A DNA stretch of 37,965 bases from Oscillospiraceae bacterium (GCA_009784725.1 WQXS01000018.1:1-37965), one strand, 5' to 3'. Numbered from the stretch's first letter, positions 23,230-32,623 are shown. Notes: generated by a model not told the origin, from the letters alone. A program made the numbers and translations.

Positions 23230-24531
23230 ATGGCAAAGTATGATGAGAACAAGGGTATACGCTGCAGTTTTTGCGGCAAGCAGCAGGACCAGGTTGACCG
23301 GATAATTGCGGGGCAGGGTGCGTCGTATATCTGTAATGAATGCGTTTTGCTTTGTATCGGGATTCTCGAATATGAATATATTCCGTCAAAGGTCATTACC
23401 ACTGAAAGGTTTAATGATTTCGGGCGTATTCCGAAGCCTGCCGAGATAAAGCAGACACTTGACGATTATGCCATAGGGCAAAATGATGCAAAAATTGCTC
23501 TTTCCGTAGCTGTTTACAATCATTATAAACGTCTTGTTCACCAAAATGATAATGAAGCGGAGCTCCAAAAAAGTAATATTCTGATTATCGGCCCTACAGG
23601 CAGCGGAAAGACACTGTTTGCTCAGACTCTTGCAAGGATTCTTAAGGTTCCGTTTGCAATTGCCGATGCTACAACACTTACAGAAGCCGGGTATGTAGGC
23701 GACGATGTTGAAAATATTTTACTCAGGCTCTTACAGGCAGCGGATTTTGATATCGATGCCACTCAAAGAGGTATAATCTATATTGACGAAATTGATAAGA
23801 TAACAAGAAAAAGCGAAAACACATCGATTACAAGAGATGTTTCGGGTGAGGGTGTTCAGCAGGCGCTCCTCAAAATTCTCGAAGGAACTGTTTCGAATGT
23901 GCCGCCGCAAGGCGGACGGAAGCATCCGCATCAGGAATTTATCAGCATTGATACTACTAATATTCTTTTTATCTGCGGTGGTGCTTTTGAGGGGATAGAT
24001 AAAATAATCGAAAAACGCCTTGATAAAAAAAGCATCGGTTTCGGTGCAGAGATTAAATCAAGCAAAGAGAAGGATATCGGTGAAATCCTCAAGGAAGTTC
24101 AGTCTCATGATTTGCTTAAATTCGGTTTAATACCGGAGCTTGTCGGACGTTTGCCTGTTATTGCTTCGCTTAATGCACTTACAAAAGAGGATATGATCAG
24201 AATCATGCAGGAGCCGAAAAACTCTCTTGTGCGGCAGTATAAAACACTTCTCGGATATGACAAGGTTTCGCTTGATTTTACGGAGGATGCGCTCGGAGCA
24301 ATCGCAGATAAAGCAATAGATATGAAAATCGGGGCCCGCGGCCTTCGCAGTATAATGGAAAAAACAATGCTTCAGACAATGTTTGACATTCCCTCGGAAG
24401 GGGATATAGAAAAGGTGACGATTTCAAAGGAATGCATTGAGGATAACTCACCGCCGATAATCGTTAAGCATAAAAAGCAAAAAACCGGCTCGGAGGCAAG
24501 CTCCGCATCTGAAGCAAGCTCCGCATCGTAA
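23230..24531 (+). CDS. clpX: ATP-dependent Clp protease ATPase subunit ClpX
   Basis: 433 residues. AAA+ unfoldase that feeds substrates to ClpP. An N-terminal C4 zinc domain has CSFCGK and CNEC. The AAA+ core has Walker A GPTGSGKT (121-128) and Walker [11 protein letters not shown]. An RLP-type pore of substrate-binding loops and GARGLR sensor 2 are also present. The [10 protein letters not shown] and IGFGAEI segments are typical of the family; IGFGAEI is the loop that docks ClpP. The C-terminus is a low-complexity tail in which an 18-bp unit is tandemly repeated (24493-24510 and 24511-24528), encoding EASSAS twice. AGGAG precedes the ATG. lon follows after 62 bases. Confidence 0.97.
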   Translation: MAKYDENKGIRCSFCGKQQDQVDRIIAGQGASYICNECVLLCIGILEYEYIPSKVITTERFNDFGRIPKPAEIKQTLDDYAIGQNDAKIALSVAVYNHYKRLVHQNDNEAELQKSNILIIGPTGSGKTLFAQTLARILKVPFAIADATTLTEAGYVGDDVENILLRLLQAADFDIDATQRGIIYIDEIDKITRKSENTSITRDVSGEGVQQALLKILEGTVSNVPPQGGRKHPHQEFISIDTTNILFICGGAFEGIDKIIEKRLDKKSIGFGAEIKSSKEKDIGEILKEVQSHDLLKFGLIPELVGRLPVIASLNALTKEDMIRIMQEPKNSLVRQYKTLLGYDKVSLDFTEDALGAIADKAIDMKIGARGLRSIMEKTMLQTMFDIPSEGDIEKVTISKECIEDNSPPIIVKHKKQKTGSEASSASEASSAS

Positions 24532-24593
24532 GCTGCAGGAAGAAAGAAATATAACGGAATGTTCCGGGACAGATAAAATAGGAAATTGGTTTT

Positions 24594-27020
24594 ATGGAAG
24601 AAAATATCAGCATGATAACAGAAAAATTACCTCTGCTTGCACTGCGGGGTTTGTCTGTATTTCCGAATATGCTTTTGAACTTTGATGTCGAGAGAGCAAA
24701 ATCAACGGGTGCTCTTGATGCTGCTTCAAATAGCGACAGACGGGTTTTTCTTATAGCTCAAAAGGATATTTCAAAAGAAGCACCCGGTCAAAACGACTTA
24801 TATAAAATCGGGACTATCTGTTATATAAAACAAGTATTAAAAATCCCCGGCGGCGGAATGAAGGTTCTTGTTGAAGGGAAATGCCGGGCACGTTTAATCT
24901 CAATGAAGGAAGAAACCAAATACTTTACCGTAGAGGTTGAATCGCTGATTGAAGAAACACAGCTGAGACGAACGGCAAAAATCGAGGCTTTAATGCGCAA
25001 GGCAATAAGCCTGTTTGATACATATGCAGCTCTTTCTCCGGGGGTATCAAAGGAAACGGTTCTTAATATGTTTTCTATTTCCGACCCAGGGAAGCTGTCC
25101 GATTTTATTATTCAGAATATCTATGCAAAGCCTGAAAGCAAGCAGTTGATTCTTGAAACAGTCAAGCCTGTTAAACGCCTTGAGGTTTTATGCGACATTA
25201 TCGCACGGGAGATAGAGGTTTTGGGAATTGAACGTCAGATTGATTCAAAGCTCCGTGCCAAGCTCGAAAGCAATCACAGAGACCATGTGCTCAGAGAACA
25301 AATGAGGGTTCTTCAGTCCGAGCTCGGCGATAGTTTTTCGGACGAGGCGGGAGAGCTTTATAATTACAGAAAGCAGATAACAGCACTTAAGCTGAGTGAT
25401 GAAATTGAACTAAAAATCCTGAAGGAAGTCGATAAGCTTGAAAAGCAATCATACGGCTCTGCAGAGTCATCGGTTATAAGAAACTATCTTGATACCTGTC
25501 TTGAGCTTCCGTGGAATAAAACAACCAAAGAACGGATAGACATAGTAAAAGCGAGAAAAATCCTTGATTCCGACCATTTCGGACTTGATAAGGTCAAGCA
25601 GAGAATAATTGAGTTTCTTGCAGTCAGACAGCTTTCTCCGGATATTAAAGGTGCAATAATATGCCTTGTAGGACCACCGGGTGTCGGGAAAACTTCTGTT
25701 GCAATTAGTGTTGCAAGAGCTCTGAACAGAAAGCTCGCCCGTCTTTCACTCGGCGGAGTCCATGACGAGGCCGAGATAAGAGGACACAGAAAAACATATA
25801 TAGGAGCAATGCCCGGAAGGATTATTGCATCACTGAAGCAAGCGGGAAGCAGAAATCCGCTTATGCTTCTTGATGAAATTGATAAACTCGGACGGGACCA
25901 CAGGGGAGACCCCGCTTCCGCACTTTTAGAGGCTCTCGACCCCGAACAAAATGTTACTTTCAGGGATAATTATATGGAAGTACCTTTTGATTTGTCGGAG
26001 GTTATGTTTATAACAACCGCAAATACAACCGATACAATTCCACGACCGCTGCTTGACAGAATGGAGATAATCGAGCTTACAAGCTATACAGATATTGAAA
26101 AACTTGAAATCGCAAAAAAATATCTCATACCAAAACAACGCAAGAAACACGGATTATCAAGCAAACAGCTTTCTATATCCGATGCAACGGTACTTGAAAT
26201 AATATCAACTTATACACGTGAGTCGGGTGTACGCCTGCTTGAGCGCGAAATAGCTTCGGTTTGCAGAAAAACAGCTGCGGCAATAGCATCGGGCGAAGCA
26301 ACCTCCGTTAAACTCAGCATAGATATGCTCGATGAGTTTCTTGGTGTAAGAAAATATAAACCGGAAAAAATTGCTCAGGGTTTTGAGATTGGGATTGCAA
26401 ACGGTCTTGCATGGACAACAACGGGCGGAACAGTTCTTGAGGCGGAAGTAAATATACTGCCGGGGACGGGTAAGCTTGAGCTTACGGGAAATCTCGGCGA
26501 TGTTATGAAGGAATCGGCACAGGCTGCAGTTTCTTATATCAGAAGCAGGGCAGATAAGCTCGGAATATCTTCCGATTTCCACAAAAATCATGATATACAC
26601 ATTCATTTTCCGGAAGGCGCAATACCGAAGGACGGTCCTTCGGCAGGAATAACAATGTGTATCGCCGCCATATCGGCTCTCAGCGGCGCACCTGCCCGCC
26701 GGGATATTGCAATGACCGGTGAAATTACTCTGCGGGGCAGACTTTTACGTATCGGAGGTCTCAAGGAGAAAACTATGGCAGCTTTACGTTCGGGAATCAA
26801 AACAGTTATTATCCCGTCTGAAAATGAACCCGATCTTGATGATATCGACCAGGCCGTCAGAAATGCTTTGAATTTCATCACGGCAGACAGTATTGATGAT
26901 ATATTAAATATAGCTCTCGACTTCTCTGTTGTTGAAAAAAACAATCAACCTGACAGGGATACACCGATTATAACCGACTCAAGCTCAATTGCGGCAACCG
27001 AATCGGTAATAAAGCATTGA
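24594..27020 (+). CDS. lon: ATP-dependent protease Lon
   Basis: 808 residues, a normal LonA length. An N-terminal substrate-binding domain (about 10-200), a coiled linker, the AAA+ module with GPPGVGKT and PLMLLDEIDKLG, and a C-terminal peptidase with the Ser-Lys dyad: Ser683 in PKDGPSAGIT and Lys726 in GGLKEKTMAAL, 43 residues apart as in E. coli Lon. It degrades misfolded and regulatory proteins in the cytosol. The ribosome site (AGGA) is weak and distant. An upstream palindrome, CGGAATGTTCCG (about 24554-24565), might be an operator, but I cannot name its regulator. A last short tail (about 785-808) is Ser/Thr/Asp-rich. Confidence 0.97.
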   Translation: MEENISMITEKLPLLALRGLSVFPNMLLNFDVERAKSTGALDAASNSDRRVFLIAQKDISKEAPGQNDLYKIGTICYIKQVLKIPGGGMKVLVEGKCRARLISMKEETKYFTVEVESLIEETQLRRTAKIEALMRKAISLFDTYAALSPGVSKETVLNMFSISDPGKLSDFIIQNIYAKPESKQLILETVKPVKRLEVLCDIIAREIEVLGIERQIDSKLRAKLESNHRDHVLREQMRVLQSELGDSFSDEAGELYNYRKQITALKLSDEIELKILKEVDKLEKQSYGSAESSVIRNYLDTCLELPWNKTTKERIDIVKARKILDSDHFGLDKVKQRIIEFLAVRQLSPDIKGAIICLVGPPGVGKTSVAISVARALNRKLARLSLGGVHDEAEIRGHRKTYIGAMPGRIIASLKQAGSRNPLMLLDEIDKLGRDHRGDPASALLEALDPEQNVTFRDNYMEVPFDLSEVMFITTANTTDTIPRPLLDRMEIIELTSYTDIEKLEIAKKYLIPKQRKKHGLSSKQLSISDATVLEIISTYTRESGVRLLEREIASVCRKTAAAIASGEATSVKLSIDMLDEFLGVRKYKPEKIAQGFEIGIANGLAWTTTGGTVLEAEVNILPGTGKLELTGNLGDVMKESAQAAVSYIRSRADKLGISSDFHKNHDIHIHFPEGAIPKDGPSAGITMCIAAISALSGAPARRDIAMTGEITLRGRLLRIGGLKEKTMAALRSGIKTVIIPSENEPDLDDIDQAVRNALNFITADSIDDILNIALDFSVVEKNNQPDRDTPIITDSSSIAATESVIKH

Positions 27021-27024
27021 TATT

Positions 27025-27621
27025 ATGAACATTAATAATACAGAATTCATAAAATCAGCGGCAACAGCCAAGGATTTAATTGAAAGCCCGGTGCCGCAGA
27101 TTGTTTTCTCGGGAAAATCAAATGTCGGTAAATCATCGGTAATAAACCGGCTTCTTAACCGCAAGAGCTTTGCACGTGTAAGCTCATCGCCCGGTAAAAC
27201 CATCCATGTTAATTATTTTCTGATTGACGGCAAGGTTTACTTTGTCGATTTACCCGGCTACGGTTATGCAAAGGTGGCAAAAACCGAACGTTCACGCTGG
27301 TCAAAGCTTATGGAAGAATTTTTTCTGCAGCCCGACCATATTACACTTGGTGTAATGATAGTGGATTCAAGACATAAACCGACGGCGGACGACATCACAA
27401 TGGCACACTGGTTTAAGGCCTCGGGATGTGAGTTAACGGTTATCGCAAATAAAATAGACAAGGTTAAAAAAAGTGCCGTTGAAAAGAATATTACCGTAAT
27501 TCGCGAAACACTTGAGCTAAATAACGAGACGGAAATAATTGCGTTTTCTGCAGAGAAAGGCACAAACAGAAATATACTGCTTGATAAAATTGAACAAGCG
27601 GTTACGAATTGGAGTCAGTAA
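27025..27621 (+). CDS. yihA: Ribosome biogenesis GTPase YihA/YsxC/EngB
   Basis: 198 residues. An essential small GTPase for late 50S subunit assembly. G1 is GKSNVGKS (30-37 region), the G2 region follows SSPGKTIHVNYF, G3 is DLPGYGYAKV and G4 is NKIDK. It starts four bases after lon, with no clear ribosome site, so translation probably depends on lon. The tig-clpP-clpX-lon-yihA order is widely conserved in Firmicutes and supports the call. Confidence 0.95.
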   Translation: MNINNTEFIKSAATAKDLIESPVPQIVFSGKSNVGKSSVINRLLNRKSFARVSSSPGKTIHVNYFLIDGKVYFVDLPGYGYAKVAKTERSRWSKLMEEFFLQPDHITLGVMIVDSRHKPTADDITMAHWFKASGCELTVIANKIDKVKKSAVEKNITVIRETLELNNETEIIAFSAEKGTNRNILLDKIEQAVTNWSQ

Positions 27622-27623
27622 CA

Positions 27624-28349
27624 TTGGGTGGGTTATTCGGAAATTTCGGTAATATCGGGGATTTTTTGAATGTTGCGCTTATGAGGATAATTCCCGCTCT
27701 GCTTTGCATAACCGTACATGAGCTCGCTCACGGTTTTACCGCATACAAGCTTGGTGACCGGACAGCAAAGGACCTTGGAAGGCTTACACTTAACCCTATA
27801 AAACATATTGACCCGATCGGACTTCTAATGATGCTGCTTATCGGTTTCGGATGGGCAAAGCCGGTTCCGGTGGATATACGCAACTTCAAGCATCCGAAAT
27901 GGTATATGGCAGTGACCGCTTTTGCCGGCCCGCTTTCCAATATAATCCTTGCAGTAGTCATTATTTTTACACTTGGTCTTTTTACGACATCACTCGGAGT
28001 AATAGTTGATCCGAACACCGGACAGTTGTTTTATACAAGCGAAACAGGTTTGACGATTTATACAATGATCAGCAGTGCCGTATTTTTAAGTGTTGCTCTT
28101 GCAGTATTTAATATGCTTCCGCTGCCTCCGCTGGACGGTTCAAAGGTATTGTTTTCACTTTTTCCCGAGCATATATACTATAAAATCCTACGATACGAGA
28201 GATACGGAATAATTCTTCTTTTAGTATTAATGAACTCCGAGCTTCTTTTCGGTATAGATATTTTCCGCAGAACAATCGGCAGTATGTCGGGATTCATTAT
28301 AAGTAATATTTATGTTTTTTATGATTTTGCATATAATCTTGTAAACTGA
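27624..28349 (+). CDS. Site-2-protease-type membrane metalloprotease (M50, YwhC-like)
   Basis: 241 residues with several membrane helices. The zinc motif HELAH lies in TVHELAHGFTAYKLGD, and the third zinc ligand region is in MLPLPPLDGSKV. This is the short group without a PDZ domain. Such proteases cut within membranes, but the target is unknown. I prefer the TTG at 27624, two bases after the yihA stop and nine after GGAG (27611-27614). The frame extends to a TTG at 27609, which would overlap yihA by 13 bases. Confidence 0.85.
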   Translation: MGGLFGNFGNIGDFLNVALMRIIPALLCITVHELAHGFTAYKLGDRTAKDLGRLTLNPIKHIDPIGLLMMLLIGFGWAKPVPVDIRNFKHPKWYMAVTAFAGPLSNIILAVVIIFTLGLFTTSLGVIVDPNTGQLFYTSETGLTIYTMISSAVFLSVALAVFNMLPLPPLDGSKVLFSLFPEHIYYKILRYERYGIILLLVLMNSELLFGIDIFRRTIGSMSGFIISNIYVFYDFAYNLVN

Positions 28350-28392
28350 TTTTGATATAAAATATTCGGGAAACCGCAGCGGGGACAAAGTA

Positions 28393-29202
28393 ATGGAAAC
28401 TCCTGTTTTTAAGCTTGAGGGAATAGTGAAGGAAAAAGAGGATATGTCGGATTTTGAAGGTCCGCTTACCCTTATTCTTCAATTGCTGAGTAAGGATAAA
28501 ATAGAAATAAGAGATATAAGCATATCTTCGATTCTGGATCAGTATCTTGCGTATCTCGACGAAATGTCAGAGCTTGATTTGGATATAGCAAGTGAGTTTA
28601 TAACAATGGCATCCCACCTTATGTATATCAAAACAAAAATGCTCTTATCCGGCGGTGAGGAAATATCAGAGCTTGAACAGCTTATTTCATCTCTTGAAGA
28701 GCTGCGGCGGGGTGATGTATATGTCCAAATAAAAGAGATTGCGCAAACTCTTTCGGGCATGTACACAAGAGACGGGCTTATGATGGCGGGACCGCCCGAA
28801 TATTTTTCACCGAATACGCAGTATGAATATGTTCATATAAGCACGGAGCTGCTTGAAGCGATATTTAATGTAATCGGAAAAGAAAATATGCGTATCAGCA
28901 GTATTAATAAAAATGACACGATATTACCGAGCCAGGTGGTTTATTCGATTTCCGAAAAAATCGATGAAGTGCTTACAAAGCTTAAACGGAAAAAAGAAAT
29001 GCCCGTTGAAAAATTATTTTTTGAATGTAAAAGCCGTACGGAGCTTATTGCTACTCTTGTAGCCGTACTGGAGCTTTGCAGGGTGGGCAGCGCACAAATA
29101 TCCGGTGACTCAAGTGATATGAAGGTATCATATACAGGAACCGGAAGAGCGGCGGAAGTAACTGATTTTACAACAGAGGAACCGGCATATGATGAGTCTT
29201 GA
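28393..29202 (+). CDS. scpA: Segregation and condensation protein A
   Basis: 269 residues. The kleisin subunit that closes the SMC ring in chromosome condensation. The family signature is FEGPLTLILQLLSKDKIEIRD near the N-terminus, with IASEFITMASHLMYIKTKMLL after it and a winged-helix C-terminus (about 190-250) that meets the SMC head. It overlaps scpB by 14 bases, the usual coupled pair. A final acidic tail follows the fold. Confidence 0.95.
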   Translation: METPVFKLEGIVKEKEDMSDFEGPLTLILQLLSKDKIEIRDISISSILDQYLAYLDEMSELDLDIASEFITMASHLMYIKTKMLLSGGEEISELEQLISSLEELRRGDVYVQIKEIAQTLSGMYTRDGLMMAGPPEYFSPNTQYEYVHISTELLEAIFNVIGKENMRISSINKNDTILPSQVVYSISEKIDEVLTKLKRKKEMPVEKLFFECKSRTELIATLVAVLELCRVGSAQISGDSSDMKVSYTGTGRAAEVTDFTTEEPAYDES

Positions 29203-29926
29203 GCACATGGACAGCCATGAAGTTGAATCTGCAATAGAAGCAATTTTATTTGTTTCGGGAGAACCTGTTAAAATTTCGCGGATTGCGGATGTGCTTGGTG
29301 TTGCCGAAAATGAAGTGGAACTTGCAGGGGACAGGCTTCGCGACCATTACAGTTATGTAAGGCGGGGAATCAGGCTTGTCAGGCTTGAAGATACCTTGCA
29401 GCTTTGCTCTTCACCCGAGTATGCCGATTATATAAGAAGAGCGCTTGAAACAAGAAAACCGCCGCAGCTTTCACAGCCTGCACTTGAGGTGCTCTCAATC
29501 ATAGCGTATTTCGGACCTGTTACAAAGGCTTATATTGAGCAGATAAGAGGTGTTGACAGTTCATATACAGTAAGCCTGCTGCAGGACAGAGAGCTTGTTG
29601 AGCCCTGCGGAAGACTTGCGGCTCCCGGCCGTCCGATGCTTTTTAAGACAACACATGTATTTTTACGGACCTTCGGTCTTGAGTCATTAAAGGAATTACC
29701 CGAGCTGCCGCAGGTTGAAGGAGCCGAGGACGAAAAAGAAGGCATTCAAAATGCAATTATGGAGCTCAAGGCACGAGAAACAGAGCTTGCAGCAGAGCTT
29801 GAGACACCAAAGGAAGCGGATTTTGCAAATGATACAGAACCTCAGGACGGAGATAACGTGACTGATTTAAGTGATGCCGCTTTGACCGGTGATACTGCAG
29901 ATATGCAGGAAATAACGGAGCAGTAA
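29189..29926 (+). CDS. scpB: Segregation and condensation protein B
   Basis: 245 residues. Winged-helix partner of ScpA in the SMC condensin complex. The N-terminal region ESAIEAILFVSGEPVKI and the central ALEVLSIIAYFGPVTKAYIEQIRG are diagnostic. Residues about 185-245 are an acidic tail beyond the fold. Two adjacent ATG codons (29189 and 29192) could start translation; GAGGA lies just upstream. Three bases separate it from the next gene. Confidence 0.95.
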   Translation: MMSLEHMDSHEVESAIEAILFVSGEPVKISRIADVLGVAENEVELAGDRLRDHYSYVRRGIRLVRLEDTLQLCSSPEYADYIRRALETRKPPQLSQPALEVLSIIAYFGPVTKAYIEQIRGVDSSYTVSLLQDRELVEPCGRLAAPGRPMLFKTTHVFLRTFGLESLKELPELPQVEGAEDEKEGIQNAIMELKARETELAAELETPKEADFANDTEPQDGDNVTDLSDAALTGDTADMQEITEQ

Positions 29927-29929
29927 AGT

Positions 29930-30646
29930 ATGTTGGCACTTGCTATAATTATAACTGTACTTGTTTTGATTTCATTCTTGCGCTTTGGTGTAATTGTGGA
30001 GTATAGTAAAGACGGTTTAAGATTATGGGCAAAAGCAGGATTTCTCAGGTTTGAACTGCTGAGAAAGGATAAAAAGAAGAAACAAAAAAAAGAAAAGAAA
30101 AAAGACAGAAAAGTAAATATTAAACCGGGCAGCTTTAAAGATTTTAAGGATATGATAAAAGCCCTGTTTGAAATGATGGGACGCCTTAAACGAAGGCTGC
30201 TGATAAAGGAACTTACGCTGTATTATGTTTCGGGCGGAGACAACCCCGTTAGTACAGCAATCAAATATGGTGCGTCAAATGCAGTTATTGCAGTTCTTGT
30301 TACGCAGATAAAGAAAAGGTTCAGGGTTAAAAAAATTGACTTGAAGTCATGGTTTGATTTTTCATCACCGGAGCAGGGGATTTACGCAAAGGTGATTTTA
30401 TCCATAGCAGTTTGGGAAGTCTTTTATATATTATTTGCACTAAAACCTGTTTTTGCAGGAATGTTCAGAAATGCAGCAAAGCAAGGTGACAAAAAAAGAA
30501 AAAACAACAGCGATATAAACGATGCAAAAGACAACAGTAAGGACAATACAGATAGAAATAGACGAAAGGATGGAAAAGATAATGGAAAAACGCCCGATAA
30601 GCGATTTAATGGAAACGACAATGCAAAAAGTGAGAGAGATGATTGA
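29930..30646 (+). CDS. DUF2953 family membrane protein (YtfI-like)
   Basis: 238 residues. An N-terminal transmembrane helix (about 2-19), a strongly basic stretch (KDKKKKQKKEKKKDRK, about 47-62), and a body ending in a second hydrophobic segment (about 155-178) match the DUF2953 layout. The family commonly sits next to gerW/ytfJ in spore formers, as here, and its function is unknown. The last 60 residues are a Lys/Asp/Asn-rich low-complexity tail, and the final 65 bases overlap the start of gerW in another frame, so the tail may be tolerated overlap rather than a folded domain. Confidence 0.85.
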   Translation: MLALAIIITVLVLISFLRFGVIVEYSKDGLRLWAKAGFLRFELLRKDKKKKQKKEKKKDRKVNIKPGSFKDFKDMIKALFEMMGRLKRRLLIKELTLYYVSGGDNPVSTAIKYGASNAVIAVLVTQIKKRFRVKKIDLKSWFDFSSPEQGIYAKVILSIAVWEVFYILFALKPVFAGMFRNAAKQGDKKRKNNSDINDAKDNSKDNTDRNRRKDGKDNGKTPDKRFNGNDNAKSERDD

Positions 30647-30959
30647 CGCCAATACAATTGTTGGTGATCCGATCATAACGGCAGACGGTATTACATTAAT
30701 TCCGGTATCCAAGGTGTCATTCGGATTTGCCGGAGGCGGTTCTGATTTTTCCGCAAAACAGGAAAGCAAAATCGGATTCGGCGGCGGAACGGGTGCCGGT
30801 GTTCACGTAACACCCGTGGCATTTGTTGTCGTAAAAGGCCCTGATGTCAGCCTTATCTATATAACTCCGCCTGTTATGTCTACGGTTGACAGAATCATTG
30901 ATGCCGTTCCCGGAGTTCTTGACAAGGTCACCGATTATATCGGCGGCGATAAGGAATAA
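30582..30959 (+). CDS. gerW: Sporulation protein GerW (YtfJ)
   Basis: 125 residues. A forespore protein family needed for normal germination in Bacillus; exact biochemistry unknown. The family opens with PISDLMETTMQKVREM...NTIVGDPI and continues with the Gly-rich SFGFAGGGSDF and GFGGGTGAGVHV. I start it at the ATG at 30582 because the conserved region begins there. The same frame is open to 30522, but that part reads as the neighbour's tail. Its presence suggests a spore-forming lineage, though related genes also persist in some non-sporulating relatives. Confidence 0.92.
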   Translation: MEKRPISDLMETTMQKVREMIDANTIVGDPIITADGITLIPVSKVSFGFAGGGSDFSAKQESKIGFGGGTGAGVHVTPVAFVVVKGPDVSLIYITPPVMSTVDRIIDAVPGVLDKVTDYIGGDKE

Positions 30960-30977
30960 CGGGGCGAATTCCGCTTT

Positions 30978-31709
30978 ATGCATCAGAAAAAAGAGCGTCT
31001 TCAAAAAATCATTTCAGCCTGCGGTATAACCTCCCGAAGAGAAGCGGAAAAAATCATAGCGGAGGGCCGTGTTAAAATCAACGGTGTTACCGCAACTCTC
31101 GGGCAAAGCGCACAGCTTGGAACGGATACAATCACTGTCGACGGTACTGTCCTTACAGATACGGGTAAGAGCATCTATATAATGCTTAATAAACCATGCG
31201 GATACATTACCACGGTGAAGGATCAAAGAGGCAGAAAAACAGTGATGGAGCTTGTTTCCGATGCAGAGCAGCGGGTTTTTCCCGTAGGAAGACTGGATTT
31301 GGATTCCGAGGGGCTTCTGCTTTTTACTAATGACGGTGATTTTGCAAACAGGGTAATGCATCCTTCATACAGTATTAATAAAACATATGAGGCAGATGTA
31401 ATCGGTGATGCGGCAAAAGCCGCAAAGCTGATGAAAAAACCGCTTAAAATAGACGGACATACAGTACAGGCACACTCTGTCAGGCAAATAAATGAAACAA
31501 AAACCGGGGGAACACTTGAAATTATAATCGCCGAAGGCCGAAACAGGCAGGTGCGCAAAATGTGTAATATCTGCGGAGTGAAGGTCAGTGTTTTAAGGCG
31601 TATATCCATCGGAACGATTAATCTTGGCGGGCTTAAACCGGGGCACTGGCGCCATCTGACGGATGATGAGGTGAATTCAATTGGAAAGAGACATACTGCA
31701 TGTAATTGA
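30978..31709 (+). CDS. rluB: Ribosomal large subunit pseudouridine synthase B
   Basis: 243 residues. An S4 RNA-binding domain (residues about 4-50; RLQKIISACGITSRREAEKII) is followed by an RsuA/RluB-type catalytic domain with Asp107 in GRLDLDSEGLLLFTNDG. It isomerises uridine to pseudouridine in 23S rRNA; the RsuA (16S) assignment is less likely but not excluded. The gerW-rluB spacing is 18 bases. Its last 29 bases overlap the next gene, and the ribosome site for that gene is within rluB. Confidence 0.92.
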   Translation: MHQKKERLQKIISACGITSRREAEKIIAEGRVKINGVTATLGQSAQLGTDTITVDGTVLTDTGKSIYIMLNKPCGYITTVKDQRGRKTVMELVSDAEQRVFPVGRLDLDSEGLLLFTNDGDFANRVMHPSYSINKTYEADVIGDAAKAAKLMKKPLKIDGHTVQAHSVRQINETKTGGTLEIIIAEGRNRQVRKMCNICGVKVSVLRRISIGTINLGGLKPGHWRHLTDDEVNSIGKRHTACN

Positions 31710-32538
31710 AGCTTTTTCGGGAAGCATGTCAAAATCCCAGAAAAGAATTGCAAAATATATTCTCGATAATATTGATAAAGCTGCTTTTATGACTGCAGTG
31801 AGGCTTGCCCGCTTTGCCGAAGTCAGTGAATCGACCGTTGTCAGATTTGCCATGGAGCTTGGTTATGACGGATATCCCGATATGCGCCGGGCACTACAGG
31901 ATTCAATGCGCGGAAAGCTTACATCCGTTCAACGCATCAAGGTTGCAAAGGACAGACTCGGAACAAAAGATATTCTGACACAGGTTCTTTCATCAGATAT
32001 TGAACAGATTCGTCAAACCATGGAGGAAACAGACAGCGCCCATTTTGATAAAGCGGTCGATGCCATTGTTGATGCAAAGAGCATTTATATTCTTGGGCTT
32101 CGTTCGTCATCATTTCTTGCCAAATTTATGGGTTTTTATTTTGACCTTCTTTTCAGCAACTCAAGGGTAATCAGTGAAAGTCCCGATAGTGAAGTATTTG
32201 AACAGATAATCAGGCTCTCCGAGGGTGATGTTCTTATTGCTATAAGTTTTCCCAGATATTCAAGAAGAACAATCAAAACAATGCAGTATGCGCGCAGTGT
32301 CGGGGCGACAATTGTCGCAATTACGGACGGGCTTGCATCACCGCTGACGGAGCTTGCCGACATCACATTGTGTGCAAGAAGTGATATGATATCGTTTTTA
32401 GATACACTTGTTGCACCGCTCAGCCTTGTAAACGCTCTTGTTGTTGCTGTCAGTGAAAAGGCTCCCGGTGATTTGTACGAAAATTTCGAACGTCTCGAAC
32501 TTATCTGGGATGAGTACGGTGTTTACGAGCAGATTTAA
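31681..32538 (+). CDS. MurR/RpiR family transcriptional regulator
   Basis: 285 residues. An N-terminal helix-turn-helix domain (about 1-78; LARFAEVSESTVVRFAMELGYDGYPD) and a C-terminal SIS sugar-phosphate-binding domain (about 125-250; IYILGLRSSSFLAKFMGFYF). Members sense phosphosugars such as N-acetylmuramate or ribose phosphates and control nearby sugar genes. No sugar operon is adjacent here, so its targets lie elsewhere. TTG start at 31681, seven bases after GAGGTG, overlapping rluB by 29 bases, so it is cotranscribed with an rRNA-modification gene. Confidence 0.9.
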   Translation: MERDILHVIEAFSGSMSKSQKRIAKYILDNIDKAAFMTAVRLARFAEVSESTVVRFAMELGYDGYPDMRRALQDSMRGKLTSVQRIKVAKDRLGTKDILTQVLSSDIEQIRQTMEETDSAHFDKAVDAIVDAKSIYILGLRSSSFLAKFMGFYFDLLFSNSRVISESPDSEVFEQIIRLSEGDVLIAISFPRYSRRTIKTMQYARSVGATIVAITDGLASPLTELADITLCARSDMISFLDTLVAPLSLVNALVVAVSEKAPGDLYENFERLELIWDEYGVYEQI

Positions 32539-32541
32539 ATA

Positions 32542-32585
32542 GTCTTGCAAGCGAGCCATTAGGAAAACGCAAGCGTTTTCTGCCG
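32542..32585. repeat. Dispersed double-hairpin repeat, family A copy 2
   Basis: CTTGC-aa-GCGAG (32544-32555, one G-T pair), then ccattag, then GAAAACGC-aa-GCGTTTTC (32563-32580). The order, spacing and CATTAG/CATTAAG linker match copy 1 at 124-161, while stem bases differ with compensating changes. It fills most of the 85-base gap between the RpiR-type regulator and cmk. No T-run follows, so it is not a standard terminator. Confidence 0.65.
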
Positions 32586-32623
32586 GATGAATTAAACGAG
32601 CCACTGGAATAAAGGAATAAATT

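Noticed and set aside
24554-24565. LexA or CtsR operator before lon (CGGAATGTTCCG)
   Set aside because: A short perfect palindrome, but it matches neither consensus; mentioned only in the lon entry.
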